Below are positions 29,636 to 39,100 of a DNA stretch of 64,000 nt, piece by piece. The notes under the pieces are model-generated. The model was not told the DNA's origin and searched no databases. It worked only from the letters and a program-made list of their open reading frames with translations. The stretch is from Clostridium ljungdahlii DSM 13528. GTDB lineage: Bacteria > Bacillota > Clostridia > Clostridiales > Clostridiaceae. Position numbers and translations under genes: made by a program. Each line of letters begins with the position of its first letter. Within the stretch, counting starts at the first letter, position 1. The stretch is taken from assembly GCF_000143685.1 (NCBI RefSeq), contig NC_014328.1:310001-374000 (forward strand), given 5' to 3'.

Positions 29636-31066
29636 ATGAGTGAAAAAATAGAAAAAAATAAAGAATATATAATTGAAATAGATGGCATGGGATACCAGGG
29701 AGAGGGAGTTGGAAAGGTAGACGGGTTTACAATTTTTATACAGGGAGCTATTCAGGGAGAAAAGGTAAAGGTAAAAGTCATAAAGGTAAATAAAAATTTT
29801 GCTTTTGGAAAATTGCTGGAGGTACTTGAACCGTCTCCTTATAGGGCAAATCCTCTCTGTAGTATATATAAAAGATGCGGTGGATGTCAGCTTCAGCATA
29901 TGTCCTATGAAGGGCAACTTGATTTCAAAAAAAAGAGGGTAAAAGATTGCTTAGAGAGAATAGGAAAATTTGAAGTAGAGGAACAGGATAGAATATTTAA
30001 AGATAATGTTTTAGAGAAAAGCAGTGAAGATACTTCAGTAAAATTGTATAACACTCTAGGTATGACAAATCCCTATAGATATAGAAATAAAGTACAATTG
30101 CCAGTAGGTAAATGTAATCAAAAAATAAATATAGGATTTTATGCAAAGGCAAGTCATGAAATAATAGATATGGAAAGCTGCCTCATTCAAGACGAAACTT
30201 CAGATAAAATAGTAAAATTTATGAGAGATTGGATTGAAAAGTATAATATAGAACCCTATGATGAAAAAACAGGCAGAGGTACTATAAAACATATAATGAC
30301 TAGAAAAGGATTTGCTACAGGTGAAATTATGCTGGTAATTGTAACTTTTACTGAAAACTTGCCTCATAAAAAAGAACTTGTAGAACTTATGTGTAAGAAC
30401 ATATCTGGAGTAAAGAGTATAGTACATAATATAAATAATAATAAAACTAATGTGATATTGGGTAAAAAATGTGTAAATCTATGGGGACAGGATACTATAA
30501 GGGATGCTATAGGTAATTTTAAATTTAATATATCCCCTCTTTCATTTTTTCAGGTAAATCCTATTCAAACGGAAGTGCTTTACAGTAAAGCATTGGAATA
30601 TGCAGGCTTAAGTGGGAATGAAGTTGTATTTGATGCTTATTGTGGTACGGGAACTATATCTTTATTTTTATCCCAGAAGTCAAAGAAAGTATATGGTGTG
30701 GAAATAATCGATGAAGCCATAAAAAATGCAAGGATAAATGCGGAGCAAAATGGGGTAAATAACGTAGAGTTTATAACGGGAAAGTCTGAGGTAGTGATAC
30801 CAGAGCTCATAAGCAAAGGAATAAAGGCTGATGTGGTAGTGGTTGATCCCCCAAGAAAGGGATGTGATATGGGGCTCCTTAAGGCAATTGCAGATATGGA
30901 ACCAAGGACTGTAGTTTATGTGTCCTGTGATCCTGCAACCCTTGCCAGGGATTTAGCAGTGTTGAGAGAGCTCGGATATATGACTAAAGAAGTACAGCCT
31001 GTGGATATGTTTGCACAGACTGCTCACGTGGAGACGGTAGTATTGATGTCACGAAAAGAAAAATAA
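29636..31066 (+). CDS. 23S rRNA (uracil-5-)-methyltransferase, RlmD/RumA family
   Basis: This SAM-dependent enzyme makes 5-methyluridine in 23S rRNA. An N-terminal TRAM domain (residues about 6-65) is followed by the 4Fe-4S cysteine set ([14 protein letters not shown] near residue 76), SAM motifs [15 protein letters not shown] near 331 and [10 protein letters not shown] near 401, and the catalytic Cys in [12 protein letters not shown] near 430. Length 476 is usual for Firmicutes, which often have two paralogues, so the exact target uridine is not assigned. This is the last chromosomal gene before the mobile region. Confidence 0.92.
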   Translation: MSEKIEKNKEYIIEIDGMGYQGEGVGKVDGFTIFIQGAIQGEKVKVKVIKVNKNFAFGKLLEVLEPSPYRANPLCSIYKRCGGCQLQHMSYEGQLDFKKKRVKDCLERIGKFEVEEQDRIFKDNVLEKSSEDTSVKLYNTLGMTNPYRYRNKVQLPVGKCNQKINIGFYAKASHEIIDMESCLIQDETSDKIVKFMRDWIEKYNIEPYDEKTGRGTIKHIMTRKGFATGEIMLVIVTFTENLPHKKELVELMCKNISGVKSIVHNINNNKTNVILGKKCVNLWGQDTIRDAIGNFKFNISPLSFFQVNPIQTEVLYSKALEYAGLSGNEVVFDAYCGTGTISLFLSQKSKKVYGVEIIDEAIKNARINAEQNGVNNVEFITGKSEVVIPELISKGIKADVVVVDPPRKGCDMGLLKAIADMEPRTVVYVSCDPATLARDLAVLRELGYMTKEVQPVDMFAQTAHVETVVLMSRKEK

Positions 31067-31356
31067 GAGTGTGTGAAGCACTGATAAATAAAGGGTTCCC
31101 AAGATTAGAAGCAAATTTGCTGTTTTTGCAAAGAGTACTTTTAGTTTTAGGAGCTCTTATTTTTATGTCCTAATGTAGTATATATAAGGATTAGGTGACT
31201 TTAGGGTTGAGTAGGCAAATTAGATATTTGGTAGGTTGAGTGGGTAGGTTAGATGTGTTTTTGTTGAGTGAGTGGATTAGATATTTTAGAGGAAAATTTG
31301 GGTAAATTAACGGTTTAGATTAATCAATATTTAAGTAAGATCGGCTAAAATGATAA
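31067..31356. other. Non-coding junction after the rRNA methyltransferase gene
   Basis: No ORF with an RBS is visible on either strand. An AAGAG/CTCTT imperfect hairpin near 31130-31160 followed by ATTTTT could terminate the methyltransferase transcript. The right half holds the imperfect tandem repeats described separately. It is the likely left boundary zone of the mobile region. Confidence 0.5.
31201..31290 (+). repeat. Three imperfect tandem repeats of about 28-29 bp
   Basis: The core GTTGAGT occurs at 31206, 31235 and 31263, each followed by a G/T-rich stretch and TTAGAT. A fourth copy of TTAGGGTTGAGT, identical to 31201-31212, lies at 31739-31750, on the other side of the recombinase remnant. 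Confidence 0.7.
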
Positions 31357-31626
31357 GTAGCAGAGTTGGAACAGCTTGGAATTAAATCTCCTATGGGTAA
31401 AGAAAAATGGGTTAATAAGTGTACTATTGACGTTATTTTAAGTAATGAAAAATATATAGGAATAATTAGAATTTTCAATTCGCGTAATAGTGAAGTTCAT
31501 TATCTTGTTGAAGATAATAATCCAGCAATTATTTCAGATGAAAAATTTAAGGCTGTACAAATTGAAAAGACCCGCCGTAGTAATGTGACAACAGCAGAAA
31601 ATGGCACCAAGCGAAAAGATAGGTAA
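31357..31626 (+). pseudogene. Remnant of a large serine recombinase
   Basis: The open frame (VAELEQLGIKSPMGKEKW, then ILSNEKYIG) matches the Recombinase domain of large serine integrases/transposases. The catalytic resolvase domain is missing. A stop at 31354-31356 lies directly upstream, there is no RBS, and the zinc-ribbon and coiled-coil C-terminus is also missing. It is therefore a decayed fragment, about 86-90 residues of a family normally near 500. Its position at the edge of the prophage suggests a former integrase, but it could derive from another element. Confidence 0.7.
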
Positions 31627-31656
31627 AGGGTTAAAAAGCCTTGAAATAAAAGGATT

Positions 31657-31696
31657 TCCGAGGGCCGGAGTAAAAACTCTGACTCTCGGATTTTTT
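31657..31696 (+). terminator. Strong terminator after the recombinase remnant
   Basis: A stem of about 15 bp with G-T wobbles and one mismatch (31657-31671 with 31676-31690, outer TCCGAG/CTCGGA) has an AAAA loop and is followed by TTTTTT. Confidence 0.85.
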
Positions 31697-31738
31697 ATTG
31701 GATAAATCAGAACCAAACATATCCACGATAGAAATACC

Positions 31739-31750
31739 TTAGGGTTGAGT
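31739..31750 (+). repeat. Second copy of TTAGGGTTGAGT
   Basis: Identical over 12 bases to 31201-31212 and placed 538 bases downstream, so the two copies flank the recombinase remnant and terminator. The interval 31751-31869 shows no other structure that I can support. Confidence 0.5.
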
Positions 31751-31869
31751 TGACAGGATTAAAATGGATAGGTTGTGGAGATAGAATTGATATTGGTGAA
31801 TTTAGTAGATTACTTTATGATTATAAAATGCAAAAAACCTATTATGTTTATAAAATCATCTTTTTTGTG

Positions 31870-31898
31870 CTGAAATTCAAACGATATTGTGTTATAGT
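31870..31898 (+). promoter_or_regulatory. Candidate promoter of the restriction-modification operon
   Basis: CTGAAA (31870-31875), a 17-base spacer, and TATAGT (31893-31898), about 60 bases before the HTH gene. A consensus TTGACA at 31918-31923 lies downstream and could mark a second promoter, but its -10 match is poor. Confidence 0.45.
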
Positions 31899-31960
31899 AT
31901 AAACGGACAATTAAAACTTGACAGTACTAGAATATCCTTGTAAGGAAATGGAGGACAAAG

Positions 31961-32185
31961 ATGGTATTAAATAACATTGAAAAGGATATAAAAATGAAAT
32001 GTCTGGAAAATGATACTACTCAGATGGGCCTTGCAGAAAAAATTGGCAAGACAGGTCAGTATATAAATCGAATTGTGAAAAAGAATGATGGGGTATTAAA
32101 TAAAACTTTTGTGCAGATTATGGAAGGCTTGGGGTATGACATTGAATTAATTTACGTGAAAAGAGAGGATAAGGAAGATGAATAA
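31961..32185 (+). CDS. Small XRE-type helix-turn-helix protein heading the RM operon
   Basis: The 74-residue protein has an HTH at about residues 20-45 (TQMGLAEKIGKTGQYINRIV) and an acidic C-terminal tail. GGAGG lies upstream of the ATG. Its last 8 bases overlap the start of hsdM, so it is translated as part of the RM operon. By analogy with controller proteins of restriction systems it may time expression of hsdM/S/R. That is inference from position and fold only. Confidence 0.7.
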   Translation: MVLNNIEKDIKMKCLENDTTQMGLAEKIGKTGQYINRIVKKNDGVLNKTFVQIMEGLGYDIELIYVKREDKEDE

Positions 32186-34931
32186 ACAGCAGCTTGCATC
32201 AACTATTTGGGAATCGGCAAACCAAATGAGGTCAAAAATTGAGGCTAATGAGTATAAGGATTTTATTCTTGGCTTTATTTTCTACAAATATTTATCTGAG
32301 AAAGAGGTGGCCTTTTTTAGAAAAGAAAGATTAACCGATGCAGATATTGAAAAAGTTACAGAAGATGATGTTAAGTACGCATCCCATGTAAGAGAAAATT
32401 TGGGATATTTTATTGCGTATGAAAATCTTTTTTCAACTTGGCTTAAGAAAGGTAATGATTTTGATATATCGAATGTTAGGGATGCATTATCTGCTTTTGA
32501 TCGTAACATTGATGATGTATATAGAAAAGTGTTTGAGAAAATTTTCAATACATTGCAGACAGGCTTATCTAAGCTTGGAGAAACTGCACAAGCACAAACA
32601 AAGGCTGTAAAAAGTCTTCTTAAATTGATAAGAAAAATTCCTATGGATGGAAAGCAAGATTATGATGTTCTTGGGTTCATTTACGAATATCTAATTAGTA
32701 TGTTCGCTGCCAACGCAGGTAAAAAAGCAGGAGAATTTTACACTCCGCATGAAGTTTCTGTTTTAATGTCAGAAATTATTGCAGAACATTTGAAAAATAG
32801 AAAGCAAATTAAAATATATGACCCTACATCTGGGTCGGGTTCGTTGCTGATAAATATTGGTAACTCAGCTGCAAAATTTATAGATGGAGAAAACAAGATA
32901 GATTATTACGCACAGGAGCTTAAGGAAAATACTTATAACCTCACAAGAATGAACTTGGTTATGCGTGGCATCAGTCCTGCAAATATAAATGTGAGAAATG
33001 GTGACACATTAGAGGATGATTGGCCTTTTTTTGAGGATACCGACAAGGATAAAACATATAAATTTATACCAGTAGATGCCGTTGTTTCTAATCCACCTTA
33101 CTCACAAAAATGGGATCCATCTGATAAAGAATTTGACCCACGATATAAGTATTATGGTGTTGCACCAAAGAGTAAGGCTGATTATGCATTTTTATTGCAT
33201 GATTTGTATCACCTAAAGGACGATGGTATCATGACAATCGTTCTTCCCCATGGTGTACTTTTTAGAGGTGGAGAGGAAGGTAAAATCAGAGAGAAACTTA
33301 TAGAAAAAAACCGCATAGATGCAATTATCGGATTACCACCAAATATTTTCTTTGGTACAGGTATTCCTACTATTATAATGGTCCTTAAAAGAATTCGCCC
33401 TACTTCAGACGTGTTGATTATAGATGCATCTAAAGGGTTTGAGAAAGTTGGAAAGAATAACAAATTGAGAGCCTGTGACATTAAAAAAATTGCTGACACT
33501 GTTAAGAGCAGAGAATCCATTGAAAAGTATTCGACTCTTGTTTCTAAGGAAACCATCCGAGAAAATGGCTATAACCTTAATATCCCTCGCTATGTTAATT
33601 CCTTAGAACCTGCAGAAAGTTGGGATATTCATGCGACTATGTTTGGTGGAATACCTGTAAAGGAAGTAGACCAACTATTTGAGTATTGGGAGGCTTTTCC
33701 CGAACTCAAAGATGCAATTTTTCGGAAAATTTCTAATGAATATTTAGCTGTGAAATGCGATGATATTAAAGCGGCTATTACCTCTCATGAGTCATTGAAA
33801 ATCTATAAACAGGCATTCTCAAATGAATTTGGTAATTTTTATGAAGAACTTAAAAATGATTTGATTGAAGAAATTCTTGATGTATCTGCTGAGCATGAGA
33901 AAGAAAAGGTAAGCAAGGATATTTTTATAAGAATAGAAAATGTAAAACTTGCTGACAAGTATAAAGCGTACCAGATACTTTCGGATAATTGGGATGTGAT
34001 TTCAACAGATTTGGAAATGATTCAGTCAGAAGGTTTTGAGGTTATCAATCAAGTGGATCCTAACATGATTTTAAAGAAGAAAGAAGCTAACGATGATGAG
34101 GTTCCAGAGGTACAAGATGGGTGGAAGGGTCATATACTGCCTTTTGATTTGGTTCAGAGAGAGATTCTTACTGAAGATTTAGAAGAACTTCAGGCAATAG
34201 AAAAAAGATTAACTGAAATCACTTCTTTGTATGGTGAAATTATTGATTCGCTTGATGAAGAAGAAAGAGAAAGCAGTGTGTTGAATGAAGCTAACGATGC
34301 TTTTGTAGCAAAAGAAGTTAAGAGTTTTGTTGCAGAAGCCCTCAGCGATGTGGAAAATGATGAAATTAAAGCATTAAGAGGATATCTAAGCCTTTCAAAG
34401 AAAAAAGAAAAGCTAGATTATGTAAATAAATGTGATATAGTTTCGTGGAATTTAATGGAACAAGGTTCTGATGGAGCATATAAGAAAGGTTCTGTTATTA
34501 GTAGAATAAGCGAATTGCAAAGGATGTATGAATTCCCGAAAGATTCCTTTGAACAGAAAGTGATGACCGTATTATCTCTTATGGAAGAAGAAAGCCAGGC
34601 TAAAAAAGATCTAAAACAGAAATCGGAAGCCCTCCATATTAAGACCAAAGAAACCATTGAAAATCTGGATGAAGACGAATCTTTGCGTTTGTTAGAATTA
34701 AAATGGATAAAGCCATTAGTAGATTCCCTTTTTGCTATTCCAGATGAAATCATCGGAGAGCTGATTAACAAAGTAATTCATCTACACGATAAATATTGCA
34801 CTACATTTTCCGATATTGAACATGATATCGAAAACACAAGTGCGAAATTATCAAATATGATTGATAAGCTTGTTGGCAGTGTGGCAGATATTGAGGGATT
34901 AGAAGAATTGAAGAAGATTTTGGGGGTATAG
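32178..34931 (+). CDS. hsdM: Type I restriction-modification system, methyltransferase subunit HsdM
   Basis: HsdM methylates adenine N6 at sites chosen by HsdS and is also part of the restriction complex. An N-terminal HsdM helical domain (QLASTIWESANQMRSKIEANEYKDFIL) is followed by the SAM motif DPTSGSGSLL at residues 215-224 and the catalytic NPPY at 305-308. At 917 residues it is much longer than the roughly 500 of EcoKI-type subunits. The C-terminal about 400 residues are charged and helical, likely coiled coils. The hsdS start is 2 bases after the stop. Confidence 0.94.
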   Translation: MNKQQLASTIWESANQMRSKIEANEYKDFILGFIFYKYLSEKEVAFFRKERLTDADIEKVTEDDVKYASHVRENLGYFIAYENLFSTWLKKGNDFDISNVRDALSAFDRNIDDVYRKVFEKIFNTLQTGLSKLGETAQAQTKAVKSLLKLIRKIPMDGKQDYDVLGFIYEYLISMFAANAGKKAGEFYTPHEVSVLMSEIIAEHLKNRKQIKIYDPTSGSGSLLINIGNSAAKFIDGENKIDYYAQELKENTYNLTRMNLVMRGISPANINVRNGDTLEDDWPFFEDTDKDKTYKFIPVDAVVSNPPYSQKWDPSDKEFDPRYKYYGVAPKSKADYAFLLHDLYHLKDDGIMTIVLPHGVLFRGGEEGKIREKLIEKNRIDAIIGLPPNIFFGTGIPTIIMVLKRIRPTSDVLIIDASKGFEKVGKNNKLRACDIKKIADTVKSRESIEKYSTLVSKETIRENGYNLNIPRYVNSLEPAESWDIHATMFGGIPVKEVDQLFEYWEAFPELKDAIFRKISNEYLAVKCDDIKAAITSHESLKIYKQAFSNEFGNFYEELKNDLIEEILDVSAEHEKEKVSKDIFIRIENVKLADKYKAYQILSDNWDVISTDLEMIQSEGFEVINQVDPNMILKKKEANDDEVPEVQDGWKGHILPFDLVQREILTEDLEELQAIEKRLTEITSLYGEIIDSLDEEERESSVLNEANDAFVAKEVKSFVAEALSDVENDEIKALRGYLSLSKKKEKLDYVNKCDIVSWNLMEQGSDGAYKKGSVISRISELQRMYEFPKDSFEQKVMTVLSLMEEESQAKKDLKQKSEALHIKTKETIENLDEDESLRLLELKWIKPLVDSLFAIPDEIIGELINKVIHLHDKYCTTFSDIEHDIENTSAKLSNMIDKLVGSVADIEGLEELKKILGV

Positions 34932-34933
34932 AC

Positions 34934-36187
34934 ATGGCTGAAAAAAAGAAAAAACCCGAAATCAGATTTAAAGGCTTTACTGATGCTTGGGAGCAGCGCA
35001 AGTTCTCAGGAATCTTTATTTATTTACAGAACAATTCACTTTCAAGAACAGATTTAAACTATGAGCAAGGCTCGGTAAAAAACGTTCATTATGGGGATGT
35101 CCTAATAAAGTTTGGAGAAGTTTTGGATGTAGAAAAAACAGAAATTCCGTTCATCTCTAATAATGAATTTAATACCAGTAGCACTTCATTATTGCGGAAT
35201 GGAGATATCGTAATAGCTGATGCTGCAGAAGATGAAACTGTCGGGAAATGCAGTGAAATCAAAGGAATAGGTTGTATAAGTATTGTCTCTGGATTGCATA
35301 CGATACCTTGTAGACCTATCAAGACATTTGAGACTGGTTACCTTGGATATTATATGAATTCAAGCGCTTATCATGATCAGTTATTACCACTGATACAGGG
35401 TACAAAAATTTCATCTATTTCAAAGTCGGCACTACAGAACACGGAAATAATTTACCCAGATTCAGAAAAGGAACAACTAAAAATTGGGCAGTTTTTTCAA
35501 AACCTGGATAGCCTTATCACTCTTCATCAGCGAAAGTATGATAAGCTAATTATTGTTAAAAAGTCTATGTTGGAAAAAATGTTCCCTATAGATGGTAGCG
35601 GTAGCAATGTGCCTGAAATTCGATTTGGTGGTTTTACTGATGATTGGAAATTTCGTAAGTTGGGAGACTGCTTTTCAGAAAGGTCTGAAAGTATGCCTGA
35701 TGGGGAATTGATTTCTGTTACTATAAATGATGGAATAAAGAAATTTTCAGAACTTGGAAGACATGATACTTCTAACGATGATAAATCTAAGTATAAGAAG
35801 GTGTGTGTTGGAGACATAGCCTATAACTCTATGAGAATGTGGCAAGGTGCAAGTGGATACTCCCCATACGAAGGTATAGTTAGTCCTGCATATACAGTAC
35901 TTGCCCCAAATAATGGAATTGACTCAAAATGTATTTCATATTTATTTAAACGCCCTGATATGATTCATACATTCCAAGTTAATTCACAAGGAATAACATC
36001 TGATAACTGGAATTTGAAATATCAGGCATTGAGTGAAATTGAGATTTTGATTCCAAATGATATTCAAGAACAAAAATATATTGCTGAATACTTCACTGGT
36101 CTCGACAACCTGATCACTCTTCATCAGCGTAAACTCGAAAAATTAAGAAATATAAGGTTTTCTTGTACGGAAAAAATGTTTGTTTAG
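34934..36187 (+). CDS. hsdS: Type I restriction-modification system, specificity subunit HsdS
   Basis: HsdS sets the recognition sequence of the type I complex through two target recognition domains. Two half-repeats are visible. PEIRFKGFTDAWEQRKF near residue 8 and PEIRFGGFTDDWKFRKL near 226 start each half. LDSLITLHQRKYDKL near 190 and LDNLITLHQRKLEKL near 393 end each half as the conserved helices. The DNA at the two LITLHQR sites shares an identical 17-base run (35516-35532 and 36113-36129). Length 417 is normal and the gene is intact. No second hsdS cassette is in the window. Confidence 0.94.
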   Translation: MAEKKKKPEIRFKGFTDAWEQRKFSGIFIYLQNNSLSRTDLNYEQGSVKNVHYGDVLIKFGEVLDVEKTEIPFISNNEFNTSSTSLLRNGDIVIADAAEDETVGKCSEIKGIGCISIVSGLHTIPCRPIKTFETGYLGYYMNSSAYHDQLLPLIQGTKISSISKSALQNTEIIYPDSEKEQLKIGQFFQNLDSLITLHQRKYDKLIIVKKSMLEKMFPIDGSGSNVPEIRFGGFTDDWKFRKLGDCFSERSESMPDGELISVTINDGIKKFSELGRHDTSNDDKSKYKKVCVGDIAYNSMRMWQGASGYSPYEGIVSPAYTVLAPNNGIDSKCISYLFKRPDMIHTFQVNSQGITSDNWNLKYQALSEIEILIPNDIQEQKYIAEYFTGLDNLITLHQRKLEKLRNIRFSCTEKMFV

Positions 36188-36198
36188 GGGGGCTGAGA

Positions 36199-39100
36199 TT
36201 GTATTTTGATAAAGAAACAGATTTTGAAGAGGCTGTCATAAAAGCCTTGATAGAATGTGGTTGGGAGTCAGAAGTAATTCGACACCCTTCAGAAAAAGAT
36301 TTGATAAAAAATTGGGCTAACATTTTGTTTAACAATAACCGTCAACGAGACCGTTTGAATGAATGTCCATTGACAGATGGAGAAATGCAGCAGATTATGG
36401 AGCAGATTAAACTGCTGCAATCCCCTATCAAATTAAATGGCTTTATAAACGGAAAAAGTGTGTCTATTAAACGAGACAACCCAGATGATAAAGAGCATTT
36501 TGGTAAAGAGGTTAGTTTAAAAATATATGACCGACAAGAAATCGCATATGGCGAAAGTCGATATCAAATAGTGCAACAGCCTCATTTCCCTACCAAATCT
36601 CCAATCCTAAATAATAGGCGTGGAGATTTGATGCTTTTGATAAATGGTATGCCGGTTATTCATATTGAATTAAAGAAAAGTGGGATACCGGTAAGCGAAG
36701 CATATAATCAGATAGAGAAGTATTCTCATGAAGGTGTTTTTAGAGGATTATTCTCATTAATACAAGTTTTTGTTGCTATGCAGCCAGAAGAGACTGTGTA
36801 TTTTGCAAATCCTGGAGAAGGAGTAAAGTTCAATAAAGCATTTTATTTCCATTGGGCTAATTTTAATAATCAGCCAATCAACAAATGGGATGAAGTGATT
36901 TCCAAGCTGTTAAATATTCCTATGGCCCATATGATTATTGGGTTTTATACCATTGCTGATACTGATGAAGGCGTGCTGAAAGTAATGAGAAGTTATCAGT
37001 ACTATGCAGCAATTGGTATAGCTGATAAGGTGGCAAAAAAGAATTGGAAGGATAACAACCAATTAGGCGGTCACGTATGGCATACAACCGGATCAGGAAA
37101 AACGATGACTAGTTTTAAATCTGCACAGCTTATTGCAAGTTCACACGATGCCGATAAAGTCATCTTTTTGGTAGATAGAAAGGAATTAGGGATACAATCA
37201 TTAAAGGAATATAGGTCCTTTGCAAATGAAAGCGAATCGGTGCAAGCTACTGAGAATACTAATATACTGATTTCAAAGCTTAAGAGTGATGATTTAGATA
37301 ATACTCTAATTGTAACTTCAATTCAAAAGTTAAGCAATATTTCTGAAGAGGCGCAGGAACTAAACGAAGCTGATTTAAAGATAATCCAATCTAAGCGAAT
37401 TGCAATTATTATTGATGAATGTCATCGTTCCACTTTTGGTGAAATGTTAACCAATATTAAGAATACATTTAAGCATTCAATAATTTTTGGGTTTACGGGT
37501 ACACCTATCCAAGATGTAAATATTAAGAAGGATAGCACAACACCAACAATTTTTGGAGATGAAATACATCGTTACACCTTGGCAGATGGTATCAGAGATA
37601 AAAATGTTTTAGGTTTTGACCCTTACATGGTCAAAATCTATGATGACTCTGACCTTAGACAAGCGGTAGCTCTACATAAAGCTAAGGCTGCTACAGTGGA
37701 AGAAGTTATGGGTGACCCTAAAAAGGAGAAAATGTTCTATAAGTACATGGATTCATCACAGGTAAAAATGTATGGAGAACAAGTTGATGGAAAATGGGTT
37801 GCAGGTATTGAAGATTTCATACCAAATGAGCAATATCAAACAGCTGAATACCGCAATGGCGTAATAGCGGATATTAAGAAAAAATGGACTATTTATAGTC
37901 GAGGAAGAAAGTTCCATGCGATATTTGCTACAAGCAATATTCCAGAGGCCGTTGTCTACTATCGACTAATGAAAGCAGAAATGCCTAATTTGTCTATTAC
38001 AGCAATGTTTGACCCAAGCATTGATAATGAAGGTGGTGGCTCTTTAGAAAAAGAGGATGGAATTGTTGAAATACTTGAAGACTATAAGGCCAAATTTTCA
38101 CAGTCTTTTACTATTAAGTCATATGATAAATTCAGAAAAGATGTTAGCTTAAGATTGGCTCACAAAAAACCTTACGAGCGTATTACCCCAGATGAACAAA
38201 TTGATATACTTATTGTTGTGAATCAGATGCTTACGGGATTCGATTCTAAATGGGTTAACACATTATATTTAGATAAGGTAATGGAGTATGAGAATTTAAT
38301 TCAGGCATTTTCAAGAACTAATCGTTTGTTCAATGTTGCGGATAAACCATTTGGCATCATTAAGTATTATAGACATCCTAATACTATGGAGAAAAACATA
38401 GAAGCTGCAGTAAAGGCATATTCAGGAGATATCCCGACAGGCTTGTTTGTAGATAAATTGCCAAACAATCTGCGACAAATGAATTCTTTATTTGATGAAA
38501 TACAGATTTTATTTAAAAATGCAAGCATTAGCAATTTTGAAAGATTACCAGATGAGTCTTCGGTAAAAGCTAAATTTGCAAAGCAATTTAAACAGTTTTC
38601 TACACATTTAGAAGCAGCAACAATACAAGGATTTATTTGGAGTCAAAAAACATATTCCGATGAAAACGGTACAAGTATCGTAATGCACTTAGATGAAATG
38701 ACATACCTCATTCTTCTTGCTAGATATATGGAATTAGCTAAAGGCGGTGGTGGTGGACGCAGTGGAGATGTTCCATACGAAATCGACACACATATTACGG
38801 AATATGATACAGAAAAAATTGATGCAGACTATATGAACTCTCGATTTGAAAAGTTTCTTAAGTTGATAGAAAGTGAATATGATGCAGAATCTTTGGATAA
38901 GACATTAAAAGAACTTCATAAGTCATTCTCTATGTTATCACAAGAAGAACAGAAATATGCAATTATTTTTATCCGTGATATTCAAGCAGGAAATATTCAT
39001 GTTATACCTGGTAAATCGTTTAGAAATTATATCTCACAAATGATGAAAAAAGCAGAGAATGACAGAATTAAGAGAGTTGTAAATAGACTTGGTTGCTATG

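Noticed and set aside
31201..31290. Short tandem repeats as a CRISPR array
   Set aside because: The units are imperfect, directly adjacent without unique spacers, and no cas gene is near.
31918..31946. Consensus TTGACA as the main promoter of the RM operon
   Set aside because: The matching -10 (TAAGGA) is poor and transcription would begin at or inside the RBS of the HTH gene.
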